A stretch of DNA of 64,000 nt from Streptomyces flaveolus. GTDB lineage: Bacteria; Actinomycetota; Actinomycetes; Streptomycetales; Streptomycetaceae. Below, in pieces: positions 9,497 through 17,829 of the stretch; the stretch's first letter is position 1, and the number at the start of each line of letters is the position of its first letter. Where the stretch lies: NCBI RefSeq assembly GCF_000716535.1, contig NZ_JNWV01000012.1, positions 137,074 through 201,073 of the forward strand, given 5' to 3'. The notes below the pieces were generated by a model, which did no database searches, was not told where the DNA came from, and was given only the letters and a program-made list of their open reading frames with translations. The position numbers and the translations under genes are program-made.

Positions 9497-10879
9497 ATGC
9501 GCAGCAAGAGCAGCACGTTCCGGACACACAGGGCCGTCACCACACTCGCCGCACTGCTCACGGGGGCGCTCGCGCTCACCGCCTGCTCCGGCAGTGACGA
9601 CGACAAGAAGGACAACGGGGACAAGAGCAGCGGGGCCGCCGCCGGCTCCACCGTCAACCTGCCGAAGCTGAACGGCGCCCATCTGGAGGTGGCCGCCGTC
9701 TGGACCGGCGGGGAGCAGGCCAACTTCAAGAAGGTCCTCGCCGAGTTCGAGAAGCGGACCGGCGCCAAGGTCACCTTCGTGCCCGCGCAGGACCCGATCA
9801 TCAACTTCCTCGGTTCGAAGATCGCGGGCGGCCAGCCGCCGGACGTGGCGCTGCTGCCGCAGCCCGGCGCGATCAAGCAGGCCGTCGAGAAGGGCTGGGC
9901 CAAACCGCTCGGGGCCGAGGCCCAGCAGGAGCTGGCGAAGAACTACTCGCAGGGCTGGCAGGACATCGGCAAGGTCGGCGGCAAGCAGTACGGCGTGTAC
10001 TACAAGGCCGCCAACAAGTCGCTGATCTGGTACAACGCCAAGGTCTTCGAGAACGCGGGCGCCCAGGAGCCGAAGACCTGGAAGGACCTGCTGACCGCGT
10101 CGCAGGCGGTGTACGACTCGGGTGTCACCCCGTTCTCGGTGGCCGGCGCGGACGGCTGGCCGCTGACCGACTGGTTCGAGAACGTGTACCTGTCGCAGGC
10201 GGGGCCGGAGAAGTACGACCAGCTCGCCCAGCACAAGATCAAGTGGACCGATCCGTCGGTGAAGCAGGCGCTGACCACCCTCGCCCAGATCTGGGGCAAG
10301 AAGGACTACCTGGCCGGCGGCCAGAAGGGCGCGCTGCAGACGGAGTTCCCGCAGTCGGTCACCCAGACCTTCACCGGTGGCGACCAGCCGAAGTCCGCGA
10401 TGGTGTACGAGGGCGACTTCGTGCAGGTGAACATCGGGGAGACCAAGGCGAAGGTGGGCACGGACGCGAAGGTGTTCCCGTTCCCGGCGGTCGGGCAGTC
10501 GGCGCCGGTGGTCTCCGGCGGTGACGCGGCGGTGATCCTGAAGGACTCCAAGGCGGCGCAGGCCCTCGCCACCTTCCTCGCCTCCCCGGACGCGGCCACG
10601 ATCCAGGCGAAGCTCGGCGGGTACCTCTCGCCGAACAAGAACGTGCCGATCTCCGCGTACCCGAACGCGGTGCAGCAGAAGATCGCCAAGGCCCTGATCG
10701 CGTCCGGCGACGACTTCCGCTTCGACATGTCCGACCAGGCCCCGCAGGCCTTCGGCGGGACGCCCGGCAAGGGCGAGTGGAAGGACCTCCAGGACTTCCT
10801 GAAGAACCCGCAGGACGTCGCGGGCGCCCAGGCGAAGCTGGAGAAGGACGCGGCGGCGGCGTACGGGAACGGGGGCTGA
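9497..10879 (+). CDS. Sugar ABC transporter substrate-binding lipoprotein
   Basis: This 460-residue protein is the extracellular solute receptor of a carbohydrate importer. The start ATG 9497 puts a lipoprotein signal peptide at the N-terminus with lipobox LTAC and the lipidated Cys at 30, followed by an Asp/Lys/Gly spacer. The rest has the character of a family 1 extracellular solute-binding protein, with FEKRTGAKVTFV, ALLPQPGAIKQ and SKAAQALATFLASPDAA. GGGGA lies 4 nt before the ATG. Two permease genes follow, the first after 7 bp. The substrate cannot be read from sequence; oligosaccharide is likely. Confidence 0.88.
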   Translation: MRSKSSTFRTHRAVTTLAALLTGALALTACSGSDDDKKDNGDKSSGAAAGSTVNLPKLNGAHLEVAAVWTGGEQANFKKVLAEFEKRTGAKVTFVPAQDPIINFLGSKIAGGQPPDVALLPQPGAIKQAVEKGWAKPLGAEAQQELAKNYSQGWQDIGKVGGKQYGVYYKAANKSLIWYNAKVFENAGAQEPKTWKDLLTASQAVYDSGVTPFSVAGADGWPLTDWFENVYLSQAGPEKYDQLAQHKIKWTDPSVKQALTTLAQIWGKKDYLAGGQKGALQTEFPQSVTQTFTGGDQPKSAMVYEGDFVQVNIGETKAKVGTDAKVFPFPAVGQSAPVVSGGDAAVILKDSKAAQALATFLASPDAATIQAKLGGYLSPNKNVPISAYPNAVQQKIAKALIASGDDFRFDMSDQAPQAFGGTPGKGEWKDLQDFLKNPQDVAGAQAKLEKDAAAAYGNGG

Positions 10880-10886
10880 TCCGGTC

Positions 10887-12230
10887 ATGGCGTCGGCAGC
10901 GGCGGCCGGGGCCCCACCGGGCCCCGCCGCGCCCCGCAGTCGCAAGAGCGTGACCGGCACCCGCAGGACCGTGGCGGTGCTGTTCCTGCTGCCCGCGCTG
11001 GTGCTGCTGGGCGCGCTCGTGGTCTACCCGATCGGGTACTCGCTCGTCCGCAGTTTCTACAACGCCTCCGGCGACGGCTTCGCCGGGTTCGACAACTACC
11101 AGACCCTCTTCACCGACGACGGCATCCGCACCGCGCTGAAGAACAACGTCCTGTGGGTGGTGTTCGCGCCGACGGTCTCCACCGCGCTCGGCCTGGTCTT
11201 CGCGGTGCTGACCGAACGGGTGCGCTGGGGAACGGCGTTCAAGCTGGTCGTCTTCATGCCGATGGCGATCTCGATGCTGGCCGCCGGGATCATCTTCCGG
11301 CTGGTGTACGACCAGGACCCGGACAAGGGCGTCGCGAACGCGGTGTGGGTGGGCGTGCATGACACGTTCGCGCAGTCGTCGGCGTTCCCGAAGGCGCACC
11401 CGGGCCGTGAATCGCCGCTGGTGGCACAGGGCGGGGGCTTCGTCACCAAGGCCGCCGTGCGCGCCGGGCAGCCGGTCGCCCTGCCGCTCGTCGGCGTCGC
11501 CCCGGACCAGTTGCCGGACGACGCGAAGAAGGCCGCCGCCGCGCGGCCGGAGCCGGGGAAGGTCACCGGCACCACCTGGCAGGACTTCACCCGGGGCAAG
11601 GGCGTCGGCAAGCTCGGCGCGCCCGATCCGTCCGAGGTGGGCTATGCCGGGATGCGGATCGAGGCGGTGAAGGACGGCAAGGTGGTCGCCTCGGCGAAGG
11701 CTTCCGCCGACGGCACCTTCACCCTGCCCGCGGCGGCCGACGGGGCGCGGCTCCGGCTGCCGGCGAGCAACTTCAGGGAGCCGTACAACGGGGTCGACTG
11801 GCTCGGCCCGGCGCTGGTCACCCCGGCGATCATCGGCTCGTACGTGTGGATGTGGGCGGGCTTCGCGATGGTGCTGATCGCGGCCGGGCTCGCGGGCGTG
11901 CCCCGGGAGCTGCTGGAGGCGGCCCGGGTGGACGGCGCCACCGAGTGGCAGGTGTTCCGCAAGGTCACCGTGCCGTTGCTGGCGCCGGTGCTGGCGGTCG
12001 TCGTCGTCACGCTGATGATCAATGTGCTGAAGGTGTTCGACCTGGTGTTCATCATCGCGCCGGGCTCCTCCCAGGACGACGCGAACGTGCTGGCGCTGGA
12101 GCTTTACCGCAAGGGCTTCGCGGAGGGCCAGCCGGGCGTCGCGAGCGCGATCTCGGTGTTCTTGCTGCTGCTGGTGATCCCGGTGATGCTGTTCAACATT
12201 CGTCGGCTCAGGCGGGAGGTACGGCGATGA
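10887..12230 (+). CDS. Sugar ABC transporter permease with large periplasmic-side insert
   Basis: This MalF/UgpA-type permease is 447 residues long, against about 300 for most relatives. Transmembrane helices begin at about 28, 88 and 118. The EAA loop that docks the ATPase is at 340-361 (RELLEAARVDGATEWQVFRK). The extra length is an insert of about 145 residues (160-305) between NAVWVGV and GVDWLGP, in the extracytoplasmic loop before helix 4. Its end reads like a carboxypeptidase-regulatory or Ig-like beta sandwich (RIEAVKDGKVVASAKASADG). It starts at ATG 10887, 7 bp after the lipoprotein gene, and its stop overlaps the next start. Confidence 0.9.
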   Translation: MASAAAAGAPPGPAAPRSRKSVTGTRRTVAVLFLLPALVLLGALVVYPIGYSLVRSFYNASGDGFAGFDNYQTLFTDDGIRTALKNNVLWVVFAPTVSTALGLVFAVLTERVRWGTAFKLVVFMPMAISMLAAGIIFRLVYDQDPDKGVANAVWVGVHDTFAQSSAFPKAHPGRESPLVAQGGGFVTKAAVRAGQPVALPLVGVAPDQLPDDAKKAAAARPEPGKVTGTTWQDFTRGKGVGKLGAPDPSEVGYAGMRIEAVKDGKVVASAKASADGTFTLPAAADGARLRLPASNFREPYNGVDWLGPALVTPAIIGSYVWMWAGFAMVLIAAGLAGVPRELLEAARVDGATEWQVFRKVTVPLLAPVLAVVVVTLMINVLKVFDLVFIIAPGSSQDDANVLALELYRKGFAEGQPGVASAISVFLLLLVIPVMLFNIRRLRREVRR

Positions 12231-13135
12231 CGGCGACCGCCGGAAGCATCGGGAAGGCCGACCCGGTCGGGGCGGTGAAGGCCAGACGGTCGGTCGCGTC
12301 CCGGATCGCGGAGCGGCTGAGCGGCGGGCTGGTCCGCGTGGTCCTGATCGTCGTGGGCCTGTTCTGGCTGGTGCCGACCATCGGCCTGCTCATCTCCTCG
12401 CTGCGCACCCCGCAGGACATGAGCGCGAGCGGCTGGTGGACGGTGTTCACCAAGCCGTCCCAGCTCACCGTGGACAGCTACCAGAAGCTGCTGGAGAACT
12501 CCGACATCACCAACTCCCTGGTGAACACGGTGCTGATCACGGTCCCGGCGACCGTCCTGGTCGTGGTGGTCGGGGCGCTCGCCGGGTACGCGTTCGCGTG
12601 GATGGAGTTCCCGGGCCGGGACTGGTGGTTCCTGGGCGTGGTGAGCCTGCTGGTGGTGCCCGTGCAGGTGGCGCTGATCCCGATCGCCGAACTGTTCGGC
12701 AAGATCGGGCTGTTCGGGACGATCCTCGGGGTGATCCTGTTCCACACCGGCTTCGGTCTGCCGTTCGCGGTGTTCCTGCTGCGGAACTTCTTCGCGGAGA
12801 TCCCGCGCGAGCTGCTGGAGGCGGCCCGGCTGGACGGCGCCGGTGAACTCCGGCTGTTCGCACGGGTGGTGATGCCGCTCGGCGGGCCGGCCATCGCGAG
12901 CCTCGGCATCTTCCAGTTCCTGTGGGTGTGGAACGACATGCTGGTGGCGCTGGTGTTCACCAAGTCGGGCACCCAGCCGATCACGGTGGCGTTGCAGACG
13001 CAGGTACGGCAGTTCGGCAACAACATCGACGTGCTGGCGCCCGGCGCGTTCATCTCCATGGTGATCCCGCTGGCCGTGTTCTTCGCGTTCCAGCGGCAGT
13101 TCGTGTCCGGGGTGATGGCGGGGGCGGTCAAGTAG
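12227..13135 (+). CDS. Sugar ABC transporter permease (MalG type)
   Basis: The 302-residue protein is the second membrane subunit of the importer. The ATG at 12227 overlaps the upstream TGA by 4 bp and GGAGG lies 7 nt before it. Helices start at about 36, 100, 134, 167, 218 and 270. The EAA motif is at 194-217 (RELLEAARLDGAGELRLFAR). There is no ATPase gene next to the operon. In Streptomyces such importers usually share the ATPase MsiK, so that is the likely energy source (inference). A strong hairpin follows. Confidence 0.92.
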   Translation: MTATAGSIGKADPVGAVKARRSVASRIAERLSGGLVRVVLIVVGLFWLVPTIGLLISSLRTPQDMSASGWWTVFTKPSQLTVDSYQKLLENSDITNSLVNTVLITVPATVLVVVVGALAGYAFAWMEFPGRDWWFLGVVSLLVVPVQVALIPIAELFGKIGLFGTILGVILFHTGFGLPFAVFLLRNFFAEIPRELLEAARLDGAGELRLFARVVMPLGGPAIASLGIFQFLWVWNDMLVALVFTKSGTQPITVALQTQVRQFGNNIDVLAPGAFISMVIPLAVFFAFQRQFVSGVMAGAVK

Positions 13136-13157
13136 CCGCGGAAGGGGTGTCTCGCGC

Positions 13158-13183
13158 GGGGCGGGCCGTCGGCGGCCCGCCCC
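13158..13183 (+). terminator. Terminator of the sugar importer operon
   Basis: An 11-bp GC stem (GGGGCGGGCCG at 13158-13168 and its complement at 13173-13183) with loop TCGG lies 22 bp after the permease stop. The U-tract is weak, as is usual in this genus. Confidence 0.75.
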
Positions 13184-13289
13184 TTCGCGTGCACCTGGGG
13201 TAGCCCGAATGCCGTAGGGGCCGTAACCAAGTCACTCCATCGGCCGTTCCCGGGCAGAACGCCCGCGCCGACCGACCCATGGATGCCCC

Positions 13290-15497
13290 TTGCCCAGGTT
13301 CAGTGTCATTGTTCCCGCGTACAAGGTCCAGGCGTATCTCTCCGCGTGCCTGGACTCGGTGCTCTCGCAGTCGTATCCCGATCTGGAACTGATCGCCGTG
13401 GACGACTGCTCACCCGACGCCTGCGGCGCGATCATCGACGAGTACGCGGCCCGGGACGCCCGCGTGAAGCCCGTCCACCTGGCCGAGAACCAGGGGCTGG
13501 GCCGGGCCCGGAACGCGGGGCTCGCCGAGGCCACCGGCGACTACCTGGTCTTCCTGGACAGCGACGACACGCTCACCCCGGACGCGCTGCGGGCGATCGC
13601 CGACCGGCTGAAGGAGACCGGCGACCCGGACGTCCTGGTCTTCGACTACGCGCGCACCTACTGGGACGGCAGCCAGGTGCGCAACCAGCTCGCCGCCCAG
13701 CTCACCGAGCAGGGCCCGGCGCCGTTCCGGCTGGAGGACCGGCCGGGGCTGCTGCGGGTGCTGATGGTGGCCTGGAACAAGGCGTACCGGCGGGAGTTCG
13801 TCGCCCGGCACGGCTTCACGTTCCCGCCGGGCTACTACGAGGACACCCCGTGGACCTTCCCGGTGCTGCTGACGGCCGAGTCGCTCGCCACCCTGGACCG
13901 GGTGTGCGTGCACTACCGGCAGCGCCGGCGGGGCAGCATCCTCGGCACCACCAGCCGGAGGCACTTCGACCTGTTCGAGCAGTACGACCGGGTGTTCGCG
14001 TACGTCGAGGAGCGGCCCGAACTCGCCCGCTGGCGCCCGGAGTTGTTCCGGCGGATGGTCGATCACTTCGCGGTGGTGTTCACCAGGCGGGGCCGGCTGC
14101 CGCGCGGCAGCCACGGCGAGTTCCTGCGCCGGGCCCGCGCCCACTACCGCCGCCACCGCGTGCCGGGAGCGCGCCCGCGGCTGCGGCACGGCCTGATCCG
14201 CTTCGGGCTGCACCGCACGTTCCGCGCGCTCCGGCTGGCTGCGGCCGTCCGCCGACGCGTGCTGAGGACCGCGCTGAAGCTCGCCCGCGCCCTGCGCACC
14301 GGCGCGCTCCGGCTGCACTACGGCATCCAGTTGCGGCTGCCGCTGCGGTCCGACCGGGCGGTGTTCGCGTCCCCGGAGGGGTACGGCGACCCGGCCGCGC
14401 TGGAGGAGGCGTTCCGGGCGCACGCCCCGCGGCTGCGCACGGCGTGGGTCGCCACGCCCGGGCGCGCGGTGCCGCCGGGCCCGCGCCGGCTGACGCCCGG
14501 CACGGCCGCCTACTGGACGGCGCTGGCCCGCTCCCGCTACCTGGTCAGCGACGCCCGCTTCGAGCGGCGGCTGCGCAAGCGGCCGGGGCAGGTCGTCGTC
14601 CGGGTCCTGGAGGGCACCCCGCTCGGGCACGCGGGCCTGGACCTGCTGGAGCGCCCGGCGGCGGCCCGTGACCTGGACTTCGCGGAGCTGCTGCGGGACG
14701 TCGACCAGTGGGACTACGTCCTGTCCGGCAACCGGCACGCCACCCTGACCTGGGAGCGGGTCCTGCCGGGCGGCTACACCACGCTGGAGTACGGGCTGCC
14801 CCGCAACGACGTCCTCCAGCGGGCGACCGCGGCGGACGTGGCCCGGCTGCGGGCGTCGCTGGGCGTCCCGGAGGGCGCGGTCGCCGTCCTGTACGCGCCC
14901 GCGCACCGCGACCACCGGCGCACCCAGGTCCCGCTGCTGGACCTGGAGCGGATCCTGCGCCGCCTCGGCCCGCGCTTCGTGATCCTCGCCCGGACCCCCG
15001 TCCCCGTCGAGGGCACCCGGATCGTCGACGTCTGTGGCCATCCGGACCTGGCGGAGCTGTGCCTCGCCTCGGACGCGCTGCTCACCGACTACGCGCCGGT
15101 GCTGTTCGACTACGCGGGCCTGGACCGGCCGATCGTGGTGCACACCGAGGACTGGGCGGCGTACGAGGCGTGCCGCGGCGCCTACTTCGACCTGCGGGAG
15201 TTTCCGCCGGGCGCGGTGGCGCGCAGCGAGGACGAGCTGATCGACATCTTCGCCTCCGGGCACTGGCGCGGCTCGCGCTCGGCGCAGCTACGGGCGGCGT
15301 TCCGGGAGCGGTTCTGCCCGTGGGACGACGGGCACGCCGCCGAGCGGGTGGTACGGCGGGTGGTGCTGGGCGAGACGGAGCCGCCGGCGGCGGTGCCCCT
15401 GGCGGACCGCGTCCCGGCCCCGTCGTCCTGCGCGCGCGCCCCGCTGGCCACCGTGCCGCAACCTTCCGGCCCCCTCCCCGTCACCGAGAGCCGCTGA
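13290..15497 (+). CDS. Bimodular GT2 / CDP-glycerol transferase, transferase motifs lost
   Basis: This 735-residue protein has a TTG start, chosen because all paralogues begin MPRFS or VPRFS; an ATG at 13283 is out of frame. Residues 1-230 are an intact GT2 module (VDDCSPD at 37-43, LDSDD at 89-93). Residues about 330-690 match the CDP-glycerol:poly(glycerophosphate) glycerophosphotransferase (TagF) family, but key residues are changed. HGTPLK is EGTPLG (E441), the RAH of paralogues is ART, and TDYSSIMFDY is TDYAPVLFDY. This transferase module is probably inactive. It is the first of three tandem paralogues in a surface-glycopolymer locus and may act as a GT2 enzyme or scaffold. Confidence 0.85.
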   Translation: MPRFSVIVPAYKVQAYLSACLDSVLSQSYPDLELIAVDDCSPDACGAIIDEYAARDARVKPVHLAENQGLGRARNAGLAEATGDYLVFLDSDDTLTPDALRAIADRLKETGDPDVLVFDYARTYWDGSQVRNQLAAQLTEQGPAPFRLEDRPGLLRVLMVAWNKAYRREFVARHGFTFPPGYYEDTPWTFPVLLTAESLATLDRVCVHYRQRRRGSILGTTSRRHFDLFEQYDRVFAYVEERPELARWRPELFRRMVDHFAVVFTRRGRLPRGSHGEFLRRARAHYRRHRVPGARPRLRHGLIRFGLHRTFRALRLAAAVRRRVLRTALKLARALRTGALRLHYGIQLRLPLRSDRAVFASPEGYGDPAALEEAFRAHAPRLRTAWVATPGRAVPPGPRRLTPGTAAYWTALARSRYLVSDARFERRLRKRPGQVVVRVLEGTPLGHAGLDLLERPAAARDLDFAELLRDVDQWDYVLSGNRHATLTWERVLPGGYTTLEYGLPRNDVLQRATAADVARLRASLGVPEGAVAVLYAPAHRDHRRTQVPLLDLERILRRLGPRFVILARTPVPVEGTRIVDVCGHPDLAELCLASDALLTDYAPVLFDYAGLDRPIVVHTEDWAAYEACRGAYFDLREFPPGAVARSEDELIDIFASGHWRGSRSAQLRAAFRERFCPWDDGHAAERVVRRVVLGETEPPAAVPLADRVPAPSSCARAPLATVPQPSGPLPVTESR

Positions 15498-15622
15498 ACG
15501 GCGTTGGTCCTTCCGGGAGTTCCCATGCCCCTCGGCTCGACGCGGCCCACCCCGAGCCGGCCGTCCACCTGGCGTCCGGCGGGACGGCCCGGCCGCGTCC
15601 GCAAGACGACAGAAAGAACAGA

Positions 15623-17824
15623 ATGCCCCGCTTCAGCATCATCGTCCCGTCCCACGGGGTCACCGGCCGGCTGTCCCAGGCGCTGGACTCGGTCCTCGGC
15701 CAGTCCTTCGGCGACCTGGAGCTGATCCCGGTCTGCGACGCCCCCGACGCCCCGGCCGCCGAGGTCGCCGCCGGGTACGCCGAGCGGGACTCCCGGGTGA
15801 CCCCCGTCCACTCGCCGCCGTCCGCCGGGCTGAGCGGGGCGCGCAACGCCGGGATCCGGGCGGCGACCGGCACGTACCTGCTGTTCCTGGACGGCGACGA
15901 CCTGCTGCTGCCGGGCGCGCTCGCGGCACTGGACGTCCGGCTGTCCGAGACGGCCGGCGTGGACGTGCTGTACGCCGAGCACGAGCGCGCCCCCTGGTGG
16001 GAGGGCGAGCCGACGAACCCGGCCGCGCCGCTGCTCGCGGGGGCCCCGAAGGGTGCCTTCGCCCCCGCCGACCGGCCCGCGCTGACCGGGGTGCAGCTGC
16101 CCGCGTGGAGCGCCGTCTACCGCCGTGCCTTCCTCACCGAGCGGGAACTCGCCTTCCCCGAGGGCCACTTCACCGACCTCGGCTGGGGCGGGCTGGTGAC
16201 GGTCGCCGCCGAGCGGATCGCGGTGCTGCGCCGGACCGTCGTACGGCACCGGCTGCGCCGCCAGGGCAGCCGGCTCAATCTGCCCGGCCCGCACCAGCAC
16301 ACCCTGCTCGACCAGGTGGAGCGGGTGCTGACGCGGGCGGCCGAGCGCGACCTGCCGGCCGAGCGGACCGGACCACTGTTCGACCAGTTGTTCGCCGTGG
16401 TGCTGAAGACGGCGTCCCGGCCGGAGCGGCTGCTCTCCGGACGCCGGGCGTTCTTCCGCCGCGCGGCCCGCCTCTACCGGCGCCACCGGCCGGCCGGCCA
16501 CCGGGTGCCGGGCGGCAGCCTGGGCGTGCAGCACCGGCTGCTGGCGGCGGGCGCGTACACCGCGTTCCGCGCCCTGCGCGGCGCCAACCGGGCGGCCGGC
16601 GACGCCGCCGGCCGGCTGCCCCGCCCGCACATGCTGCGCACCCGGCTGCGCTACGCCCGCGACCTGCGCCGCCCGCTCGACCCGAACCTCGCGGTCTACT
16701 GCGCCTACTGGGGCCGCGGCTACGCCTGCAACCCGGCCGCGATCCACGCCAAGGCCCGTGAACTCGCCCCGCACATCCGCTCGGTGTTCCTGGTCGAGGC
16801 CGGCCAGGAACACGCCGTGCCCCAGGACGTCGAGTACGCGGTCATCGGCTCCCGCCGCTACTGGGAGGTGCTGGCCCGCGCCACGTACCTCGTCAACAAC
16901 GCCAACTTCGCCGAGGGCGTCGTCAAACGGCCGGGCAGTGTGCACGTGCAGACCCAGCACGGCACCCCGCTGAAGACGATGGGCGTGGACCAGTCGACGT
17001 ACCCGGTGGTGGCCGCGCAGTCCGGCAGCTTCGCCAAGCTGCTCGGCCGGGTCGACCGCTGGGACTTCAACCTGTCGTCCAACCGCCACTCCACCCAGAT
17101 GTGGGAGCGCGCCTTCCCCGGCTCCTACGAGCACCTGGAGTACGGCTATCCGCGCAACGACGTCTACTACACGGCGACCGCGCGGGACGTGGCCCGGATC
17201 CGGCGGGAGCTGGGCATCCCGGAGGGCAGGACGGCCGTGCTGTACGCGCCGACCCACCGTGACCACCACACCGGCTTCGAGCCCGGCCTCGACCTGGAGG
17301 CGTTCTGCGCGGCGGCCGGCGAGGACGTGGTCGTGCTGCTGCGCGCCCACTACTTCTACGACCGGGGCGGCGTCCGGGGCTCCGACCGGATCATCGACGT
17401 CACCGCGCACCGCTCCTCCGAGGACGTGTGCCTGGCCGCGGACGCGCTGGTCACCGACTACTCGTCCATCATGTTCGACTACGCCAACCTGGACCGGCCG
17501 ATCGTCGTGTACGCCGACGACTGGGACGTCTACCGGGAGACCCGGGGCGTCTACTTCGACCTGATGGCCGAGCCGCCCGGGCTGGTCGCCCGGACCCCCG
17601 AGGAGCTGGCCGCCGTCTTCCGCGACGGCTCGTACGCGGGCCCGGAGGCCAGGGCGCTGCGGACCGCGTTCCGCGAGCGGTTCTGCCAGTTCGACGACGG
17701 GCGGGCCGCCGAGCGGGTCGTGAGGCGGGTGCTGCTCGGCGAGCCGCCGGAGGCGGTCCCGGCCGTGATCCCGCTCGCGGAACGCATCCCCGCCCCCGCC
17801 GCCGCGACCCTCGTGAGGAGCTGA
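15623..17824 (+). CDS. Bimodular GT2 / CDP-glycerol glycerophosphotransferase, transferase intact
   Basis: The 733-residue protein starts at ATG 15623 (MPRFSIIVPSH), with only a weak AGAAAGA before it. The GT2 module is altered: the paralogue VDDCSPD reads VCDAPDA, while the LDGDD metal motif remains. The TagF-like module keeps QHGTPLK (H446), YAPTHRDH, LLRAHYFY and TDYSSIMFDY, so glycerophosphate or similar polyol-phosphate transfer is plausible. It should act at the inner face of the membrane on a lipid-linked acceptor. It lies 125 bp after the first paralogue and 5 bp before the third. Confidence 0.87.
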   Translation: MPRFSIIVPSHGVTGRLSQALDSVLGQSFGDLELIPVCDAPDAPAAEVAAGYAERDSRVTPVHSPPSAGLSGARNAGIRAATGTYLLFLDGDDLLLPGALAALDVRLSETAGVDVLYAEHERAPWWEGEPTNPAAPLLAGAPKGAFAPADRPALTGVQLPAWSAVYRRAFLTERELAFPEGHFTDLGWGGLVTVAAERIAVLRRTVVRHRLRRQGSRLNLPGPHQHTLLDQVERVLTRAAERDLPAERTGPLFDQLFAVVLKTASRPERLLSGRRAFFRRAARLYRRHRPAGHRVPGGSLGVQHRLLAAGAYTAFRALRGANRAAGDAAGRLPRPHMLRTRLRYARDLRRPLDPNLAVYCAYWGRGYACNPAAIHAKARELAPHIRSVFLVEAGQEHAVPQDVEYAVIGSRRYWEVLARATYLVNNANFAEGVVKRPGSVHVQTQHGTPLKTMGVDQSTYPVVAAQSGSFAKLLGRVDRWDFNLSSNRHSTQMWERAFPGSYEHLEYGYPRNDVYYTATARDVARIRRELGIPEGRTAVLYAPTHRDHHTGFEPGLDLEAFCAAAGEDVVVLLRAHYFYDRGGVRGSDRIIDVTAHRSSEDVCLAADALVTDYSSIMFDYANLDRPIVVYADDWDVYRETRGVYFDLMAEPPGLVARTPEELAAVFRDGSYAGPEARALRTAFRERFCQFDDGRAAERVVRRVLLGEPPEAVPAVIPLAERIPAPAAATLVRS

Positions 17825-17829
17825 CCCAC

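Noticed and set aside
13283..13292. ATG 13283 as start of the first bimodular gene
   Set aside because: It is out of frame with the conserved protein; the TTG at 13290 gives the same N-terminus as its paralogues.
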